Part shown: positions 23,734-32,595 of the stretch, one piece after another
How positions within the stretch are numbered: position 1 is the first letter of the stretch
Layout: each line of letters begins with the position of its first letter
Assembly (NCBI GenBank): GCA_009694215.1
Contig: SHVN01000012.1
Span: 1 to 41,325 of the forward strand
Direction of reading: 5' to 3'
Length of the DNA: 41,325 bases
From: Xanthobacteraceae bacterium
GTDB lineage: Bacteria > Pseudomonadota > Alphaproteobacteria > Rhizobiales > Xanthobacteraceae
The notes under the pieces: model-generated
The model's input: the letters and a program-made list of their open reading frames with translations, nothing else
The model's database searches: none
What the model was told of the DNA's origin: nothing
Made by a program: the position numbers and the translations under genes

Positions 23734-24705
23734 TCATTGCACCTTGATGCCGGCGGTCTTCACCACGTTGTCCCACTTGGTGAGTTCGGCCTTGATGTAG
23801 GCGGCGAACTCCGGGGAGTCCTTGTAGCTCGCGGTGATGAACTGATCGCCGAAGTATTTCTGCACCGACTCGATCTTTAGGAAATCGGAAACCGCCTTGG
23901 AGAGCTTCGCCACGATCGCGGGGGGGGTCTTGGCCGGCACATAGAGGCCGATCCAGGCCGAGAAATCGTAGCCCGGCACGGTCTCGGCGATAGTCGGGAC
24001 ATCCGGCAGGCCGGTCAGGCGCTTGGACTCACCGATGGCGAGGCCGTTGCTCTTGCCGGCGCGCACGTGTTCGAGCGAGGTCGCGACGTTGTTGTAGAGA
24101 AGCTGCACTTCGCCGGTAAGGATCGCCTGCGTCGCCGGGCCGATGCCGCGATAGGGCACATGGATGATCTTGATGTCGGTCTGGTTGGCCAGCAGTTCCA
24201 GCCCCATGTGGCTGAAGTTGCCGATGCCGCCGGAGGAATAATTGAGTGTGCCGGGTTTCTCCTTCGCCACCCGGATCAGATCGGCGACATTCTTGATGCC
24301 GGTGGCCGGATTTGCGGTCAGCATCGACGGGAACCGGTTCACCATCGCGACCGGGATGAAGTCGCGCAGCGTCTGATACGGGTTGTTCGGATAGAGCGCC
24401 GGATTGACGATCATCGGGCCGTCGGAGAGCACGCCGATGGTGTAGCCGTCCGGCTCCGCCCGCATCACCGCCTGCACGCCGATCGAGCCGTTCGCGCCGC
24501 CGATGTTCTCGACATAGACCTGCTGACCGAGCAGATCGCTCAGGTGCTTGGCGACAAGCCGCCCCATCAGGTCGGTGCCGCCGCCGGCGGGGAACGGCAC
24601 GATCGCCTTGATCTGCCGCTGCGGCCACTCCTGCGCCGCCGCAAGCGCGGGCAGGAGGCAGGCCAGGCCGATCGCGGCCAGCGCGTTCTTCAGGAGCCTT
24701 TGCAT
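23734..24705 (-). CDS. Tripartite tricarboxylate transporter (Bug/TctC) solute receptor 1
   Basis: A 323-residue periplasmic receptor of the Bug family, which captures carboxylates such as citrate, dicarboxylates and aromatic acids. A cleavable signal peptide ends at about residue 23 (Ala-Ala-Ala-Gln). Family hallmarks follow: Ile-Val-Pro-Phe-Pro-Ala-Gly-Gly-Gly-Thr-Asp, Val-Glu-Asn-Ile-Gly-Gly-Ala-Asn-Gly and Pro-Asp-Gly-Tyr-Thr. The ATG at 24705 has a GGGAGGA ribosome site. Upstream lies the isopropylmalate-type dehydrogenase gene and downstream the acyl-CoA dehydrogenase pair, suggesting one catabolic operon. No TctA or TctB membrane gene is in the window. Confidence 0.88.
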   Translation of the reverse strand: MQRLLKNALAAIGLACLLPALAAAQEWPQRQIKAIVPFPAGGGTDLMGRLVAKHLSDLLGQQVYVENIGGANGSIGVQAVMRAEPDGYTIGVLSDGPMIVNPALYPNNPYQTLRDFIPVAMVNRFPSMLTANPATGIKNVADLIRVAKEKPGTLNYSSGGIGNFSHMGLELLANQTDIKIIHVPYRGIGPATQAILTGEVQLLYNNVATSLEHVRAGKSNGLAIGESKRLTGLPDVPTIAETVPGYDFSAWIGLYVPAKTPPAIVAKLSKAVSDFLKIESVQKYFGDQFITASYKDSPEFAAYIKAELTKWDNVVKTAGIKVQ

Positions 24706-24751
24706 CGTCGTCCTCCCAAGGTTGTCTTTGCGTTTCGTTCTCGTCTCGCCG

Positions 24752-25804
24752 TCAGAGCGCGGCGGCGATGGCGTCGCCCATCTCCGTGGTGCTGGCGCTG
24801 CCGCCCAGATCGCGCGTGAGCTTCTTGCCATCGGCAATGACCTTGGTCACGGCCTTCTGGATGAGATCTGCCGCGGCGGTTGCCTTGGCGTTCTTGTGCT
24901 TGCGCCCGAGCCAGCCCATCAGCATCTGCCCCGACATGATCATGGCATAGGGGTTGGCGATGTTGCGGCCGTAAATGTCCGGGGCCGAGCCGTGCGTCGC
25001 CTGCGCCATCGCCTGCCTCTCGCCGATGCAGAGGCCGGGCGCGAGGCCCAGGCCGCCCACGAGGCCCGCGCCGATATCGGTGAGGATGTCGCCGAACTGG
25101 TTGGTGGTGACGACCACATCGAAGCGCTGCGGATCGGTGACGAGCTTCATCGCGATCGAGTCGATCATCATCTCGTCGAAGGCGACGTCGGGGTATTCCT
25201 TGGCGACCTTGCGGCATTCCTCGGCGAACATGCCGCAGGCGAGGCGATAGACCGGCTCCTTGTGCGCCGCCGTCACCTTCTTGCGCGGCCGCGCGCGGGC
25301 AAGCTCGAAGGCTTCGCGGGCGACCCGGTTCGAGCCCTTCCGCGTGATGACGCGCGACGAGATGGTGATGTCGTCGTTCGGCCGGAACTCGGGAAGGCCC
25401 GCCACCACGGTCTCGGAATAGAGCATGCCCTCGGTCAGCTCGCGGAAGAACGCGATGTCGACGTTCTTGTGGATCGATGGAATCGTCGGATGCGACAGCG
25501 CCGGGCGCAGCGCCGTGAACAGGTCGAATTTCTTGCGCACCGGCGGCATCACCCAGGTCATGTCGCCGCGCGGATAGGCGTTGTGGCCGATCGGCCCCAT
25601 GATCCAGCCGTCGAGCCTGCGCAGGGTCTCTTCGGTGATCTTCGGCAGCGTGTCGCCGTGCTGCTCATGGCCGGCCTTGCCGATCGGCAGTTCATGCCAT
25701 TCGATGGTAAGCCCGGTCGTTTGGGCCGCCGCCTTGATCACCTTGACGCTTTCGGGGACGACTTCGAGGCCGATGTCGTCGCCGAGCAGTATTCCAATTT
25801 TCAA
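24752..25804 (-). CDS. Isocitrate/isopropylmalate dehydrogenase family enzyme
   Basis: A 350-residue NAD(P)-dependent beta-decarboxylating dehydrogenase (isocitrate, isopropylmalate, tartrate and homoisocitrate group). It has the opening Gly-Ile-Leu-Leu-Gly-Asp-Asp-Ile-Gly segment, a Leu-Arg-Pro substrate arginine near residue 99, the metal-binding Asp-Ile-Leu-Thr-Asp region near 240 and the cofactor segment His-Gly-Ser-Ala-Pro-Asp-Ile near 270. It would oxidise and decarboxylate a 2-hydroxy dicarboxylic acid. The start appears to be a TTG at 25804 preceded by AAGGAA; a nearby ATG is out of frame. It lies just upstream of a Bug receptor and acyl-CoA dehydrogenases, which suggests a catabolic role and not leucine synthesis. 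Confidence 0.85.
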   Translation of the reverse strand: MKIGILLGDDIGLEVVPESVKVIKAAAQTTGLTIEWHELPIGKAGHEQHGDTLPKITEETLRRLDGWIMGPIGHNAYPRGDMTWVMPPVRKKFDLFTALRPALSHPTIPSIHKNVDIAFFRELTEGMLYSETVVAGLPEFRPNDDITISSRVITRKGSNRVAREAFELARARPRKKVTAAHKEPVYRLACGMFAEECRKVAKEYPDVAFDEMMIDSIAMKLVTDPQRFDVVVTTNQFGDILTDIGAGLVGGLGLAPGLCIGERQAMAQATHGSAPDIYGRNIANPYAMIMSGQMLMGWLGRKHKNAKATAAADLIQKAVTKVIADGKKLTRDLGGSASTTEMGDAIAAAL

Positions 25805-25841
25805 GGTTCATTTCCTTCAATGCTTGTTCTGGTTCCGCGTA

Positions 25842-25953
25842 TCTCGGCCTCATGGTGAGGAGCGTTACGAAGCAACGCGTCTCGAACCATGGGGCCGCCC
25901 CATCCTTCGAGACGCGGCCTGCGGCCGCTCCTTAGGATGAGGCGGAGAGAGGT
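25842..25953. repeat. Intergenic palindromic repeat, family C (copy 2)
   Basis: A second copy of the element at 19770-19886, with arms tctcggcctcat and atgaggcggagaga and the internal gtctcgaaccatgggg pairing with ccccatccttcgagac. It sits between the TTG start region of the dehydrogenase gene and the stop codon of the preceding Bug receptor, inside a run of same-strand genes. Confidence 0.78.
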
Positions 25954-25954
25954 C

Positions 25955-26947
25955 TCACTCATCCACCTTGATCCCCGCGTCCGCGATGTCGCGCCGCCAT
26001 GTCTCCATCTCCTTCTTCAGCCAGGCTCGCGCCGCGTCGGGCGACTTGTCGTTGGGGGCGATCATGCCGCCCTTGTCGAAGATCGCCTGCAGCTCCGGCG
26101 TCCGGGCCGCAGCGGCGAAGGCCTCGTGCAGCTTGTCGACGATCTCGCGGGGGACGCCGGCCGGCGCGAAGGCCGCCGACCATTGCGAGGGGCGGAAACC
26201 CGCGAAGCCGAGCTCGACCAGCGTCGGCACCTCGGGCCAGGCAGGTAGCCGTGCTTCGGCCGCGACCGCGAGCGGCCGCACCTTGCCGGCCTTGATCATG
26301 CCGACCGGATTGGTGACGTTGAACCAGGAGACGTGGGTGTCGCCGCCGGCCACGTCCTTGAGGATGCCCGAGCCGCCGTCCTTGAACGGGATGTGGACGA
26401 GGTCGAGGCCGCCGGCGCGCTTGGCCAGGATCTCGGTGTTGACGTGCTGATAGGCGCCGATGCCGGCCGAGGCGTAGCGCACGTCGCCCGGATGGGCTTT
26501 CGCATAGGCGATGAACTCGCCGAAGGTCTTGGGCGGGAAGTTGGTGGTGGTCGCCATGAAGAACACCGGCGCGTCGGCCAGCCGCGCGATGATCTGCACG
26601 TCGCGGTCGTAGTTGATGCTCATGCGCTTGGCGAGCAGCACCGGGGTCAGGCAATTGGTCGAGATGTTGCCGACCATGATGGTGTAGCCGTCGGGCTTGG
26701 CGCGGGCCATCTCCTCGATAGCGATGATGCCGGACGCGCCGGGCTTGTTCTCGACCAGCACGTTCTGGCCGAGCGATTTGCGCAGGTGATCGGCGTAGTA
26801 GCGCGCCACCACGTCGGTCAGGCCGCCGGGGGCGTAGGGAACGAGCACACGGATCGGCCGGGTCGGATAGGCGCCCTGGGCGGACGCTTGGCATGCGGCC
26901 AGCGCGAGGCACACGATCGACAGCAGTATGGCGCTGAGCCGGCGCAT
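25955..26947 (-). CDS. Tripartite tricarboxylate transporter (Bug/TctC) solute receptor 2
   Basis: A 330-residue Bug-family periplasmic receptor. The N-terminus is a signal sequence whose Leu-Ala-Ala-Cys stretch could serve as a lipobox, so it may be a lipoprotein; ordinary cleavage after Ala-Ser-Ala near residue 23 is equally possible. Val-Pro-Tyr-Ala-Pro-Gly-Gly and Pro-Asp-Gly-Tyr-Thr mark the family. A GGGAGGGA ribosome site supports the start. The gene is bounded on both sides by dispersed palindromes, so it may be transcribed separately. Its ligand is presumably a carboxylate. Confidence 0.87.
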   Translation of the reverse strand: MRRLSAILLSIVCLALAACQASAQGAYPTRPIRVLVPYAPGGLTDVVARYYADHLRKSLGQNVLVENKPGASGIIAIEEMARAKPDGYTIMVGNISTNCLTPVLLAKRMSINYDRDVQIIARLADAPVFFMATTTNFPPKTFGEFIAYAKAHPGDVRYASAGIGAYQHVNTEILAKRAGGLDLVHIPFKDGGSGILKDVAGGDTHVSWFNVTNPVGMIKAGKVRPLAVAAEARLPAWPEVPTLVELGFAGFRPSQWSAAFAPAGVPREIVDKLHEAFAAAARTPELQAIFDKGGMIAPNDKSPDAARAWLKKEMETWRRDIADAGIKVDE

Positions 26948-27040
26948 GACGTCCCTCCCTGCGGAACCTGGGAGCGGTTCGCCCGCCCTCTGTTGTGGCG
27001 GGATTGTAGGGAGCGGCGGTGGGGCTGCACAAGCGCCTCT

Positions 27041-27193
27041 GCCGTTATTCCGGACGCCGCCAACGGGTCCGCGCGAAGCGCGGCACGATGACAGGCTCCG
27101 CGGCGGCCGGAATCCATAACCCCTGTGCCGACGACGAAACGCTGCGGGTTATGGATTCCGGGCCCGGCGCTGCGCGCCGTCCCGGAATGACGT
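27041..27193. repeat. Intergenic palindromic repeat, family D (copy 2)
   Basis: The core ggaatccataacccctgtgc and gcgggttatggattccggg is nearly identical to the copy at 35395-35510, and the same arms occur at 21158-21278. The outer ends gttattccgg and ccggaatgac are inverted. It fills the gap between a Bug receptor gene and the TRAP-type receptor gene. Confidence 0.78.
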
Positions 27194-27206
27194 GGAGAGG
27201 CCGCCG

Positions 27207-28124
27207 CTAAATCAATTTGAACAACTCGTCGCCCAGGAGCTTCCGCGCTTCCGCATAGATCGGCTGGACGGCGGAGGCGAAGGCGTCGTGCTGCGCGGCG
27301 TCGAGGGTCACGATCTCGCAGCCCTCCGCCTCGATGGCGCGCTCGGCGTCCTGCTCCTCCTTGACGTGCAGCTCGCGCTGGAACGCGACGGATTCGGTTA
27401 CGGCCTTCTGCATCGCCTCTTTGAGATCGGCGGGCCAGGCGTCGAAGGCCGGCCGGTGCAGGAAGATCGGCCGCGAGATGTAGAAATGGTTGCTGATGGT
27501 GTGGAAGCGGTGGAACTTGTGCACGCCGTAGGTGACGGTGTTGGTGAGCGGGTTCTCCTGCGCGTCGATCTCGCCGGCCTTGATCATGCGGATCGCGTCG
27601 GTGAGGTCCATGATCTGCGGCCGCGCGCCCAGGAACTCGAAGGTGCGCTTCTGGATCTGGCTCGGCAGCACGCGGATGTGCATGTCCTTCAGGTCGGCAG
27701 GCGTGCGGACGGTGCGCACACGGTTGGAGATGTGTCGGAAGCCGTTCTCGTACCAGCCGAGGATGCGGAAGTTGGTTTTGCTCTCGACCGCCTGGACGAG
27801 GCGCCGGCCGAGCGCGCCGTCCATCGCACCACGCGCGTGATCGTTGTTGCGGAACAGGAACGGCAGGTCGACGATGCTCAACTCGGGCACGCGGTCGGTC
27901 AGGTAGCTCGACGACTGGTAGCCGAGGGTGAGTAGGCCGCTCTCCACGAGCCACACGATCTCCTCGGCCTTGTAGCCGAAATCCATGATGTTCCAGCAGT
28001 ACTTCACGCCGATGCGGTCGCCGAACTGCTTTTTCAGGCCGTCGCCGATGCGCTTCAGCGACTGGCTGAAGCCCGTGGTCGGCGGGCCGTAGCCGCCCAT
28101 GCGGATGGGGATTGGGTTGGCCAT
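27207..28124 (-). CDS. Orphan TRAP transporter DctP-type receptor without signal peptide
   Basis: A 305-residue DctP-family receptor-like protein. The core family pattern is present, including the Met-His-Ile-Arg-Val-Leu carboxylate-binding segment near residue 150 and the Ala-Gly-Glu-Ile-Asp-Ala-Gln-Glu-Asn segment near 185. The N-terminus starts directly with the mature-type strand (Ile-Pro-Ile-Arg-Met-Gly), with no signal peptide and no room for one: the upstream hydrolase gene ends 19 bases before. No dctQ or dctM is nearby. It may be a cytoplasmic binding or enzyme-like protein, a receptor whose leader has been lost, or one exported in another way. Confidence 0.8.
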   Translation of the reverse strand: MANPIPIRMGGYGPPTTGFSQSLKRIGDGLKKQFGDRIGVKYCWNIMDFGYKAEEIVWLVESGLLTLGYQSSSYLTDRVPELSIVDLPFLFRNNDHARGAMDGALGRRLVQAVESKTNFRILGWYENGFRHISNRVRTVRTPADLKDMHIRVLPSQIQKRTFEFLGARPQIMDLTDAIRMIKAGEIDAQENPLTNTVTYGVHKFHRFHTISNHFYISRPIFLHRPAFDAWPADLKEAMQKAVTESVAFQRELHVKEEQDAERAIEAEGCEIVTLDAAQHDAFASAVQPIYAEARKLLGDELFKLI

Positions 28125-28143
28125 GTGCGTGCCTACTTCATAT

Positions 28144-29310
28144 TCATTTCATATTTTCTTGGAGCCAGTCGGCGGCGAAGTCGATGCCGACCTGGCGGTT
28201 GTCGACATGGGCGTGCTCGGCGCCGCCTTCCTCGGTGGTGAAGATCTTGATCGTCTTGTTCTTCGAGCCGACGGCATCGAAAAGCTTCTGCGCGTTCTCA
28301 ACCGGCACGACGCGGTCGTTGCCGGCGTGGGTGACGAGGAACGGGCAGGCGATGTTCTTCGCCACGTCCTTGAGCGAGAATTTTTTCGCGATCTCGATGC
28401 CCTCGTCCTCGTCCCTGGCGCCGGCCACCCAGCGCCACTGGAAATTGGACTGTGCGACCGATTTCGGCGCGCTCTTGTTGGCGTCCTTGATCTTCTGCTG
28501 CCAGGCGGCGAGGTCCCAGTGCAGCGCGGAGAGCGCGATGCAGGCCGCATATCGCTTCTCGAAGGCTGCGACCCGGGAGGAATAGTAGCCGCCGAAGCTG
28601 TAGCCCATGATGGCGATGCGCTTTGAATCGACGTCCGGGCGCTTCGCCAGATAGTCGAAGGCGGCGGCGCCGGGCACCTCGTAGTCGTAGCGGCTCGGCA
28701 TGTCGCGCATGCGGCGCGTTTCGCCCATGCCGGGGCCGTCCATGCAGAGCGTGTTGTATCCGCGCCGGGCGAATTCCAGCCCGCAGAAGAAGATGCTCAT
28801 CTCCTTGGCGTTGTCCATGCCGTTGAGAACGACGACGGTGGGAGCGGGGCCGGACGTCTGCGCCTTCATCAGGAGCGCGGGCAGAGTGGTGCCCTCATAG
28901 GGCACCTCGACGAACTCGACGTTCGGGTGGCGGAGCCGGATGCCCTGGTGCCAGACCTTGTAGGCGTGCGCGCACTGCGCCTTCTTCTCGGGGCTCGGAG
29001 CGATGAAGCGTTCGGCGTTGTAGTGGTAGATGCCGGCGCGGAGGTAGTAGTCACCGGCGGTGATCTTGCGGCCCTTGGCCAGGGCTTCGTCGCCGCGCGT
29101 TTCGATCAGGTCGCCGAGCGTGCGCCACTCCTCGAACCAGGCCTTGCCGCGATCCGCCTCGCCCTCGCGGGCGCGCAATTTTTCGCAGCAGCGGTCGATC
29201 TCTTCGAGCGAGACCACGCCATAGGGCGCCATGCCCTTGAGGATGAGGGTGGCGTTCGACCAGAGGAAATTGTTGCCGAAGTGATCGATCCAGGGGCCGC
29301 GAGAAGCCAT
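28144..29310 (-). CDS. Alpha/beta hydrolase with helical N-terminal domain (2,6-dihydroxypseudooxynicotine hydrolase-like), copy 1
   Basis: A 388-residue serine hydrolase. An N-terminal helical domain of about 130 residues is followed by an alpha/beta-hydrolase core. The nucleophile Ser238 lies in Gly-Tyr-Ser-Phe-Gly-Gly, the acid is probably Asp332 in Gly-Asn-Asp-Arg-Val-Val-Pro and the base His366 in Gly-Ala-Glu-His. The family includes 2,6-dihydroxypseudooxynicotine hydrolase, which cleaves a C-C bond during nicotine breakdown, and FrsA-like esterases. I begin at ATG 29310 with GGAAGAAA upstream; a TTG at 29325 is less likely. A paralogue is at 35525-36688. It probably shares a transcript with the signal-less TRAP receptor. 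Confidence 0.82.
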   Translation of the reverse strand: MASRGPWIDHFGNNFLWSNATLILKGMAPYGVVSLEEIDRCCEKLRAREGEADRGKAWFEEWRTLGDLIETRGDEALAKGRKITAGDYYLRAGIYHYNAERFIAPSPEKKAQCAHAYKVWHQGIRLRHPNVEFVEVPYEGTTLPALLMKAQTSGPAPTVVVLNGMDNAKEMSIFFCGLEFARRGYNTLCMDGPGMGETRRMRDMPSRYDYEVPGAAAFDYLAKRPDVDSKRIAIMGYSFGGYYSSRVAAFEKRYAACIALSALHWDLAAWQQKIKDANKSAPKSVAQSNFQWRWVAGARDEDEGIEIAKKFSLKDVAKNIACPFLVTHAGNDRVVPVENAQKLFDAVGSKNKTIKIFTTEEGGAEHAHVDNRQVGIDFAADWLQENMK

Positions 29311-29342
29311 TGTTGTTTCTTCCAAACGAATGCGGATGCGAT

Positions 29343-29367
29343 CATGCCCGGCAAGCGGCCGGGCATG
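29343..29367. other. Stem-loop between Bug receptor 3 and hydrolase copy 1
   Basis: The arms catgcccggc and gccgggcatg are exactly complementary around a 5-base loop. The hairpin lies in the gap between the stop of Bug receptor 3 and the start of the hydrolase gene on the same strand. It could terminate or stabilise the receptor transcript; no U tract is visible on the minus strand, so classical termination is uncertain. Confidence 0.5.
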
Positions 29368-29389
29368 ACATGATGAGGTGCAGGGAAAT

Positions 29390-30373
29390 CTATTCCGGCT
29401 TGAGGTTCGCGTCCTTGACGATCTTTTTGTAGAACGCGAGCTCCGAGGCCAGATATTTCGCGTACTCGTCGGGCTTGGTGCCGCGGGGGTCCATGCCCTG
29501 CGAAGCCAGTGTCTTGATCACGTCCGCCGGTTTCACCGCCTTGGCGGCTTCTTCGCTCAGCTTCTGGACGATGGCCGCCGGGGTGCCGGGGGGCGCCAGG
29601 ATGCCGTACCAGCCCGTGATCACGAACGTCGGGAAGCCAAGCTCCTGCATGGTCGGCACGTCGGGCAGGGCGGCCGAGCGCTTGGTGCCGGTGACCGCGA
29701 TCGGCGTCACCTTGCCTTCCTTGGCCTGGATCGACATCACCGGCATGGCGTCGACCATCGCGTCGATGTGGCCGCCGAGCAGGTCGTTGAGGGCGGGGCC
29801 CGCGCCGCGATAGGGCACGATGGTGATGTTGATGTCCGCCAGGGTTTTCAGCAGCGCAGTTCCGAACCCGAGCGAGGAGCCTACGCCACCGCCCGCGCCG
29901 AACTTGAGCGCGCCCGGCTTTTGCTTGGCGAGCGCGACGAGCTCTTTCATGGATTTGACGCCAAGATCGTTCTTCACGACCAGAATCAGCGGTCCGGTCG
30001 ACACTTCGCTGACCGGAATGAACTTCAGCAGGTCGAAAGGATAGTCCGGATAGAGCGCCTGGGTGATCAGCGAACTCGACGAGATGAAATAAAGCGTGTG
30101 GCCGTCGGGCGGCGAGCCCAGGACCTCTTTTCCCGCCGGAATGAAGTTGCCGCCGGCCTTGTTCTCGACCAGGACGGTCGTGCCCATGTTCTGGGTCATC
30201 TGCTGGGCGATCAGCCGCGCCGTGACGTCGGTGCCGCCGCCGGCCGAGAGGCCGACGATCAGGCGGATCGGCTTGCCCGGTTGAAGGTCCTGCGCGCTGG
30301 CCGGTGCCATCAGCGCCAGGGCGCCGCCGAGCAGGAGCACGGCTGAGCGGAAGCCTCCCGTAACGGATGTCAT
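29390..30373 (-). CDS. Tripartite tricarboxylate transporter (Bug/TctC) solute receptor 3
   Basis: A 327-residue Bug-family receptor with a signal peptide likely cut after Pro-Ala-Ser-Ala near residue 27. It shows Ile-Val-Gly-Leu-Ser-Ala-Gly-Gly-Gly-Thr-Asp, Val-Glu-Asn-Lys-Ala-Gly-Gly and Pro-Asp-Gly-His-Thr. The ATG at 30373 has GGGAGG in front; the longer upstream frame is not family-like. It follows the molybdenum hydroxylase genes on the same strand, separated by a family A repeat, and precedes hydrolase copy 1. The three may act in one pathway for the imported acid. Confidence 0.88.
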   Translation of the reverse strand: MTSVTGGFRSAVLLLGGALALMAPASAQDLQPGKPIRLIVGLSAGGGTDVTARLIAQQMTQNMGTTVLVENKAGGNFIPAGKEVLGSPPDGHTLYFISSSSLITQALYPDYPFDLLKFIPVSEVSTGPLILVVKNDLGVKSMKELVALAKQKPGALKFGAGGGVGSSLGFGTALLKTLADINITIVPYRGAGPALNDLLGGHIDAMVDAMPVMSIQAKEGKVTPIAVTGTKRSAALPDVPTMQELGFPTFVITGWYGILAPPGTPAAIVQKLSEEAAKAVKPADVIKTLASQGMDPRGTKPDEYAKYLASELAFYKKIVKDANLKPE

Positions 30374-30394
30374 TGCAACCTCCCTGGCTTTCTT

Positions 30395-30469
30395 GAGCAT
30401 AATCTGGTCCGAAAACCGGTTCCCACCCCGGATCAAGTCCGGGGCAGGCTTTTCGGGATCACGCTCTTT
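30395..30469. repeat. Intergenic palindromic repeat, family A (copy 2)
   Basis: It matches the element at 3709-3783 almost base for base in its centre (ggttcccaccccggatcaag, then tccggggcaggctttt). It ends just before the stop codon of the molybdenum hydroxylase gene and begins upstream of the ribosome site of Bug receptor 3, so it may set a processing or termination point inside the run of genes. Confidence 0.75.
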
Positions 30470-30471
30470 TG

Positions 30472-32595
30472 TTATTCCGACAATAGCGTAGCCATGATCC
30501 GCTCCCGCGTCAGCGGCAAATCGCGGATGCGCCTGCCCAAAGCGCGGGCCAAGGCGTTGCCGATGGCGGCCCCGGTCGGGCCGACCGAGGCCTCGCCCAG
30601 CCCCAGGGTCGGCTCGTTCGGGTTGTCGATCAGCTCGATCTCGATTTCGGGAATGTCGCTGAAGCGCAGGATGGGATAGTCGTCCCAGGTCTGGTTGGCG
30701 ACCCGGCCGTCCTCGAACCGGACCTGCTCGCGCATCACGAAGCTCGCGCCCTGGATGATGCCGCCTTCGAGCTGGTTCCTGGCCCCGTCCGGCGCGATCA
30801 CCAGACCCGCGTCCGCCGCGCACCAGATCTTCTTCAGGCTGATGTCCTCGTCCACCTCGACCTCGACCACCACGGCGGCGAAGGAGGCGATGTTCTTGTA
30901 GCGGGCGAAGCCGAAGCCCCGCGCGCGGCCTTCCGGCAGCTTGCGCTGCTCGAACCAGCCGCTCAATCGCGCCGCGGTCTCGACCACGCGGCGGGCTCGG
31001 GGATCGGTGAGAAGCGACAGCCTGTAGTTCACCGGGTCCTCGCCGGCGATGTCGGCGAGCTCATCGATGAAGGATTCGATGGCGAACACATTGGCCCAGG
31101 CGCCGAGCCCGCGCAGCGAGGAGGTGCGCATCGGCACCTCCGGCAGCAGGTGATGGATCAGGCGGTGGCGCGGCAGGTCGTAGATCGCGACCGCGTTGCG
31201 GGTGGCGCCGCCGCCGCGCTCGTCGGGCACGTCGCCGAGCGGGTTGAGCGGAGGCGCGTTGGGCAGCGCCGCGGCGCCGAGCAGATTGGAATTGCCGTTC
31301 ATGCCGGGCCGCTGGGCGTGCGGCGGGCTCCAGATTTCGATTTTCCAGTCGGCGGGCTTGTTGTCCTTGTCGAGTGTGGCGGAGAGCTTGATCGCCATCG
31401 CGGTGCTGATCGGGGCTGCGGCGAATTCGTCCTCGCGCGACCATTGCACGCGAACGGTGCGGCCCGGATGGCGCATGGCGATGAAGGAGGCGTCGAAGGC
31501 GGCGTCGTCGGCGGTGTTGTGGCCGTAGGCGCCGGCGCCCTGTCGGTGGAACACGTTGACCTGGGCCGAGGGCAGGCCGAGCGCCCGGGCGAGCCATTCG
31601 CGCAGCACCGCAGGCCCCTGCGAATGCGACCAGGCCTTGAGCGCGCCGTCCTTGAATTCGGCCAGCGCGCAGGATGTGCCGATCGAGCCGTAGGTGAGGA
31701 AGGGCCGCGAGTAGGAGGCCTCGACCATGCGGCCGGCCGGTGCGCGCCCGGGCTTGCCGGTGTCGGTGGTCTTGTCGCGCGAGGCCTGGCGCTTGAGCCA
31801 TGCGGGGGAGCCCACGTCGGCGGGCGGCTGGGCGCCGCCCTGCCACTGGGCGAGCGCGCGGGCGGCTTCGGACGCACGCATCACCGCGAGTTCACTGCCG
31901 GAGGTGAAGGCGACGAATTCTCCCTCGCGGATGATTTCGATGGGCGTGCCCGCGGCCCTGCGCACCGCGCTCTCGTCGAGCGCGGCCAGATTCGCGCCGC
32001 GCCACGGCTGACGCAGCACGCGCGCGTGCATCAGGTTCTCGGTCGCGATGTCGTGGATGAAGCCCGCGCCCGCGACCTTTGCCGGCAGGTCGAGCCGCGG
32101 AAGGTGCTTGCCGACGATCCTGTAGGTCGAGGGCCGCTTCACCGGTGCGGTGCCGCTGGCGCGCCGGTCGAGCGTGATCTCGCCCGCCATCGACCAGTAG
32201 TCGCGGCCGGTCTCCTTGCCGGCGCGCAGGAATCTTCCGTCCTCGATCGACAGCTCGCTCACGGGGCAGCGCAACTCCTCCGCCACCTGGTCGAGGAACA
32301 GCGAGCGCACCTCGGCGCAGACGAGGCGGATCGAGGCGCCGCCGACCGCGATCGAATAGCTGCCGGAGGTGAAGCCTTCGGCCGGACTGATGTCGGTCTG
32401 GCCGGAGACGAGATTGATCTGCTCCGGCCGCACGTCGAGCTCTTCGGCGGCGATCTGCGTCAGCGCGGTGAGGATGCCCTGGCCGATCTCGACCTTGCCG
32501 GAGCCGACGCGAACGCGGCCCGGCTGCTCGAAGGCAATCCATTGCGACAGGATCGGGTTGTCGATCAGGCTGAGCGGCAGCGTGTTGGAGATCAT
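30472..32595 (-). CDS. Xanthine dehydrogenase family molybdopterin-binding subunit (isoquinoline oxidoreductase beta-like)
   Basis: A 707-residue large subunit of a molybdenum hydroxylase (xanthine oxidase family, COG1529), which hydroxylates carbon atoms of aromatic heterocycles or aldehydes with water as oxygen source. The catalytic base is probably Glu668 in Gly-Leu-Gly-Glu-Ala-Ser. The opening Gly-Ser-Gly-Lys-Val-Glu-Ile-Gly-Gln-Gly segment is typical of the two-subunit IorAB/nicotinate-dehydrogenase-like group. The start at 32595 overlaps the iron-sulfur gene by ATGA. No FAD-subunit (CoxM) or XdhC-type maturation gene is adjacent, so electrons may pass to a cytochrome or another partner encoded elsewhere. 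Confidence 0.88.
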   Translation of the reverse strand: MISNTLPLSLIDNPILSQWIAFEQPGRVRVGSGKVEIGQGILTALTQIAAEELDVRPEQINLVSGQTDISPAEGFTSGSYSIAVGGASIRLVCAEVRSLFLDQVAEELRCPVSELSIEDGRFLRAGKETGRDYWSMAGEITLDRRASGTAPVKRPSTYRIVGKHLPRLDLPAKVAGAGFIHDIATENLMHARVLRQPWRGANLAALDESAVRRAAGTPIEIIREGEFVAFTSGSELAVMRASEAARALAQWQGGAQPPADVGSPAWLKRQASRDKTTDTGKPGRAPAGRMVEASYSRPFLTYGSIGTSCALAEFKDGALKAWSHSQGPAVLREWLARALGLPSAQVNVFHRQGAGAYGHNTADDAAFDASFIAMRHPGRTVRVQWSREDEFAAAPISTAMAIKLSATLDKDNKPADWKIEIWSPPHAQRPGMNGNSNLLGAAALPNAPPLNPLGDVPDERGGGATRNAVAIYDLPRHRLIHHLLPEVPMRTSSLRGLGAWANVFAIESFIDELADIAGEDPVNYRLSLLTDPRARRVVETAARLSGWFEQRKLPEGRARGFGFARYKNIASFAAVVVEVEVDEDISLKKIWCAADAGLVIAPDGARNQLEGGIIQGASFVMREQVRFEDGRVANQTWDDYPILRFSDIPEIEIELIDNPNEPTLGLGEASVGPTGAAIGNALARALGRRIRDLPLTRERIMATLLSE

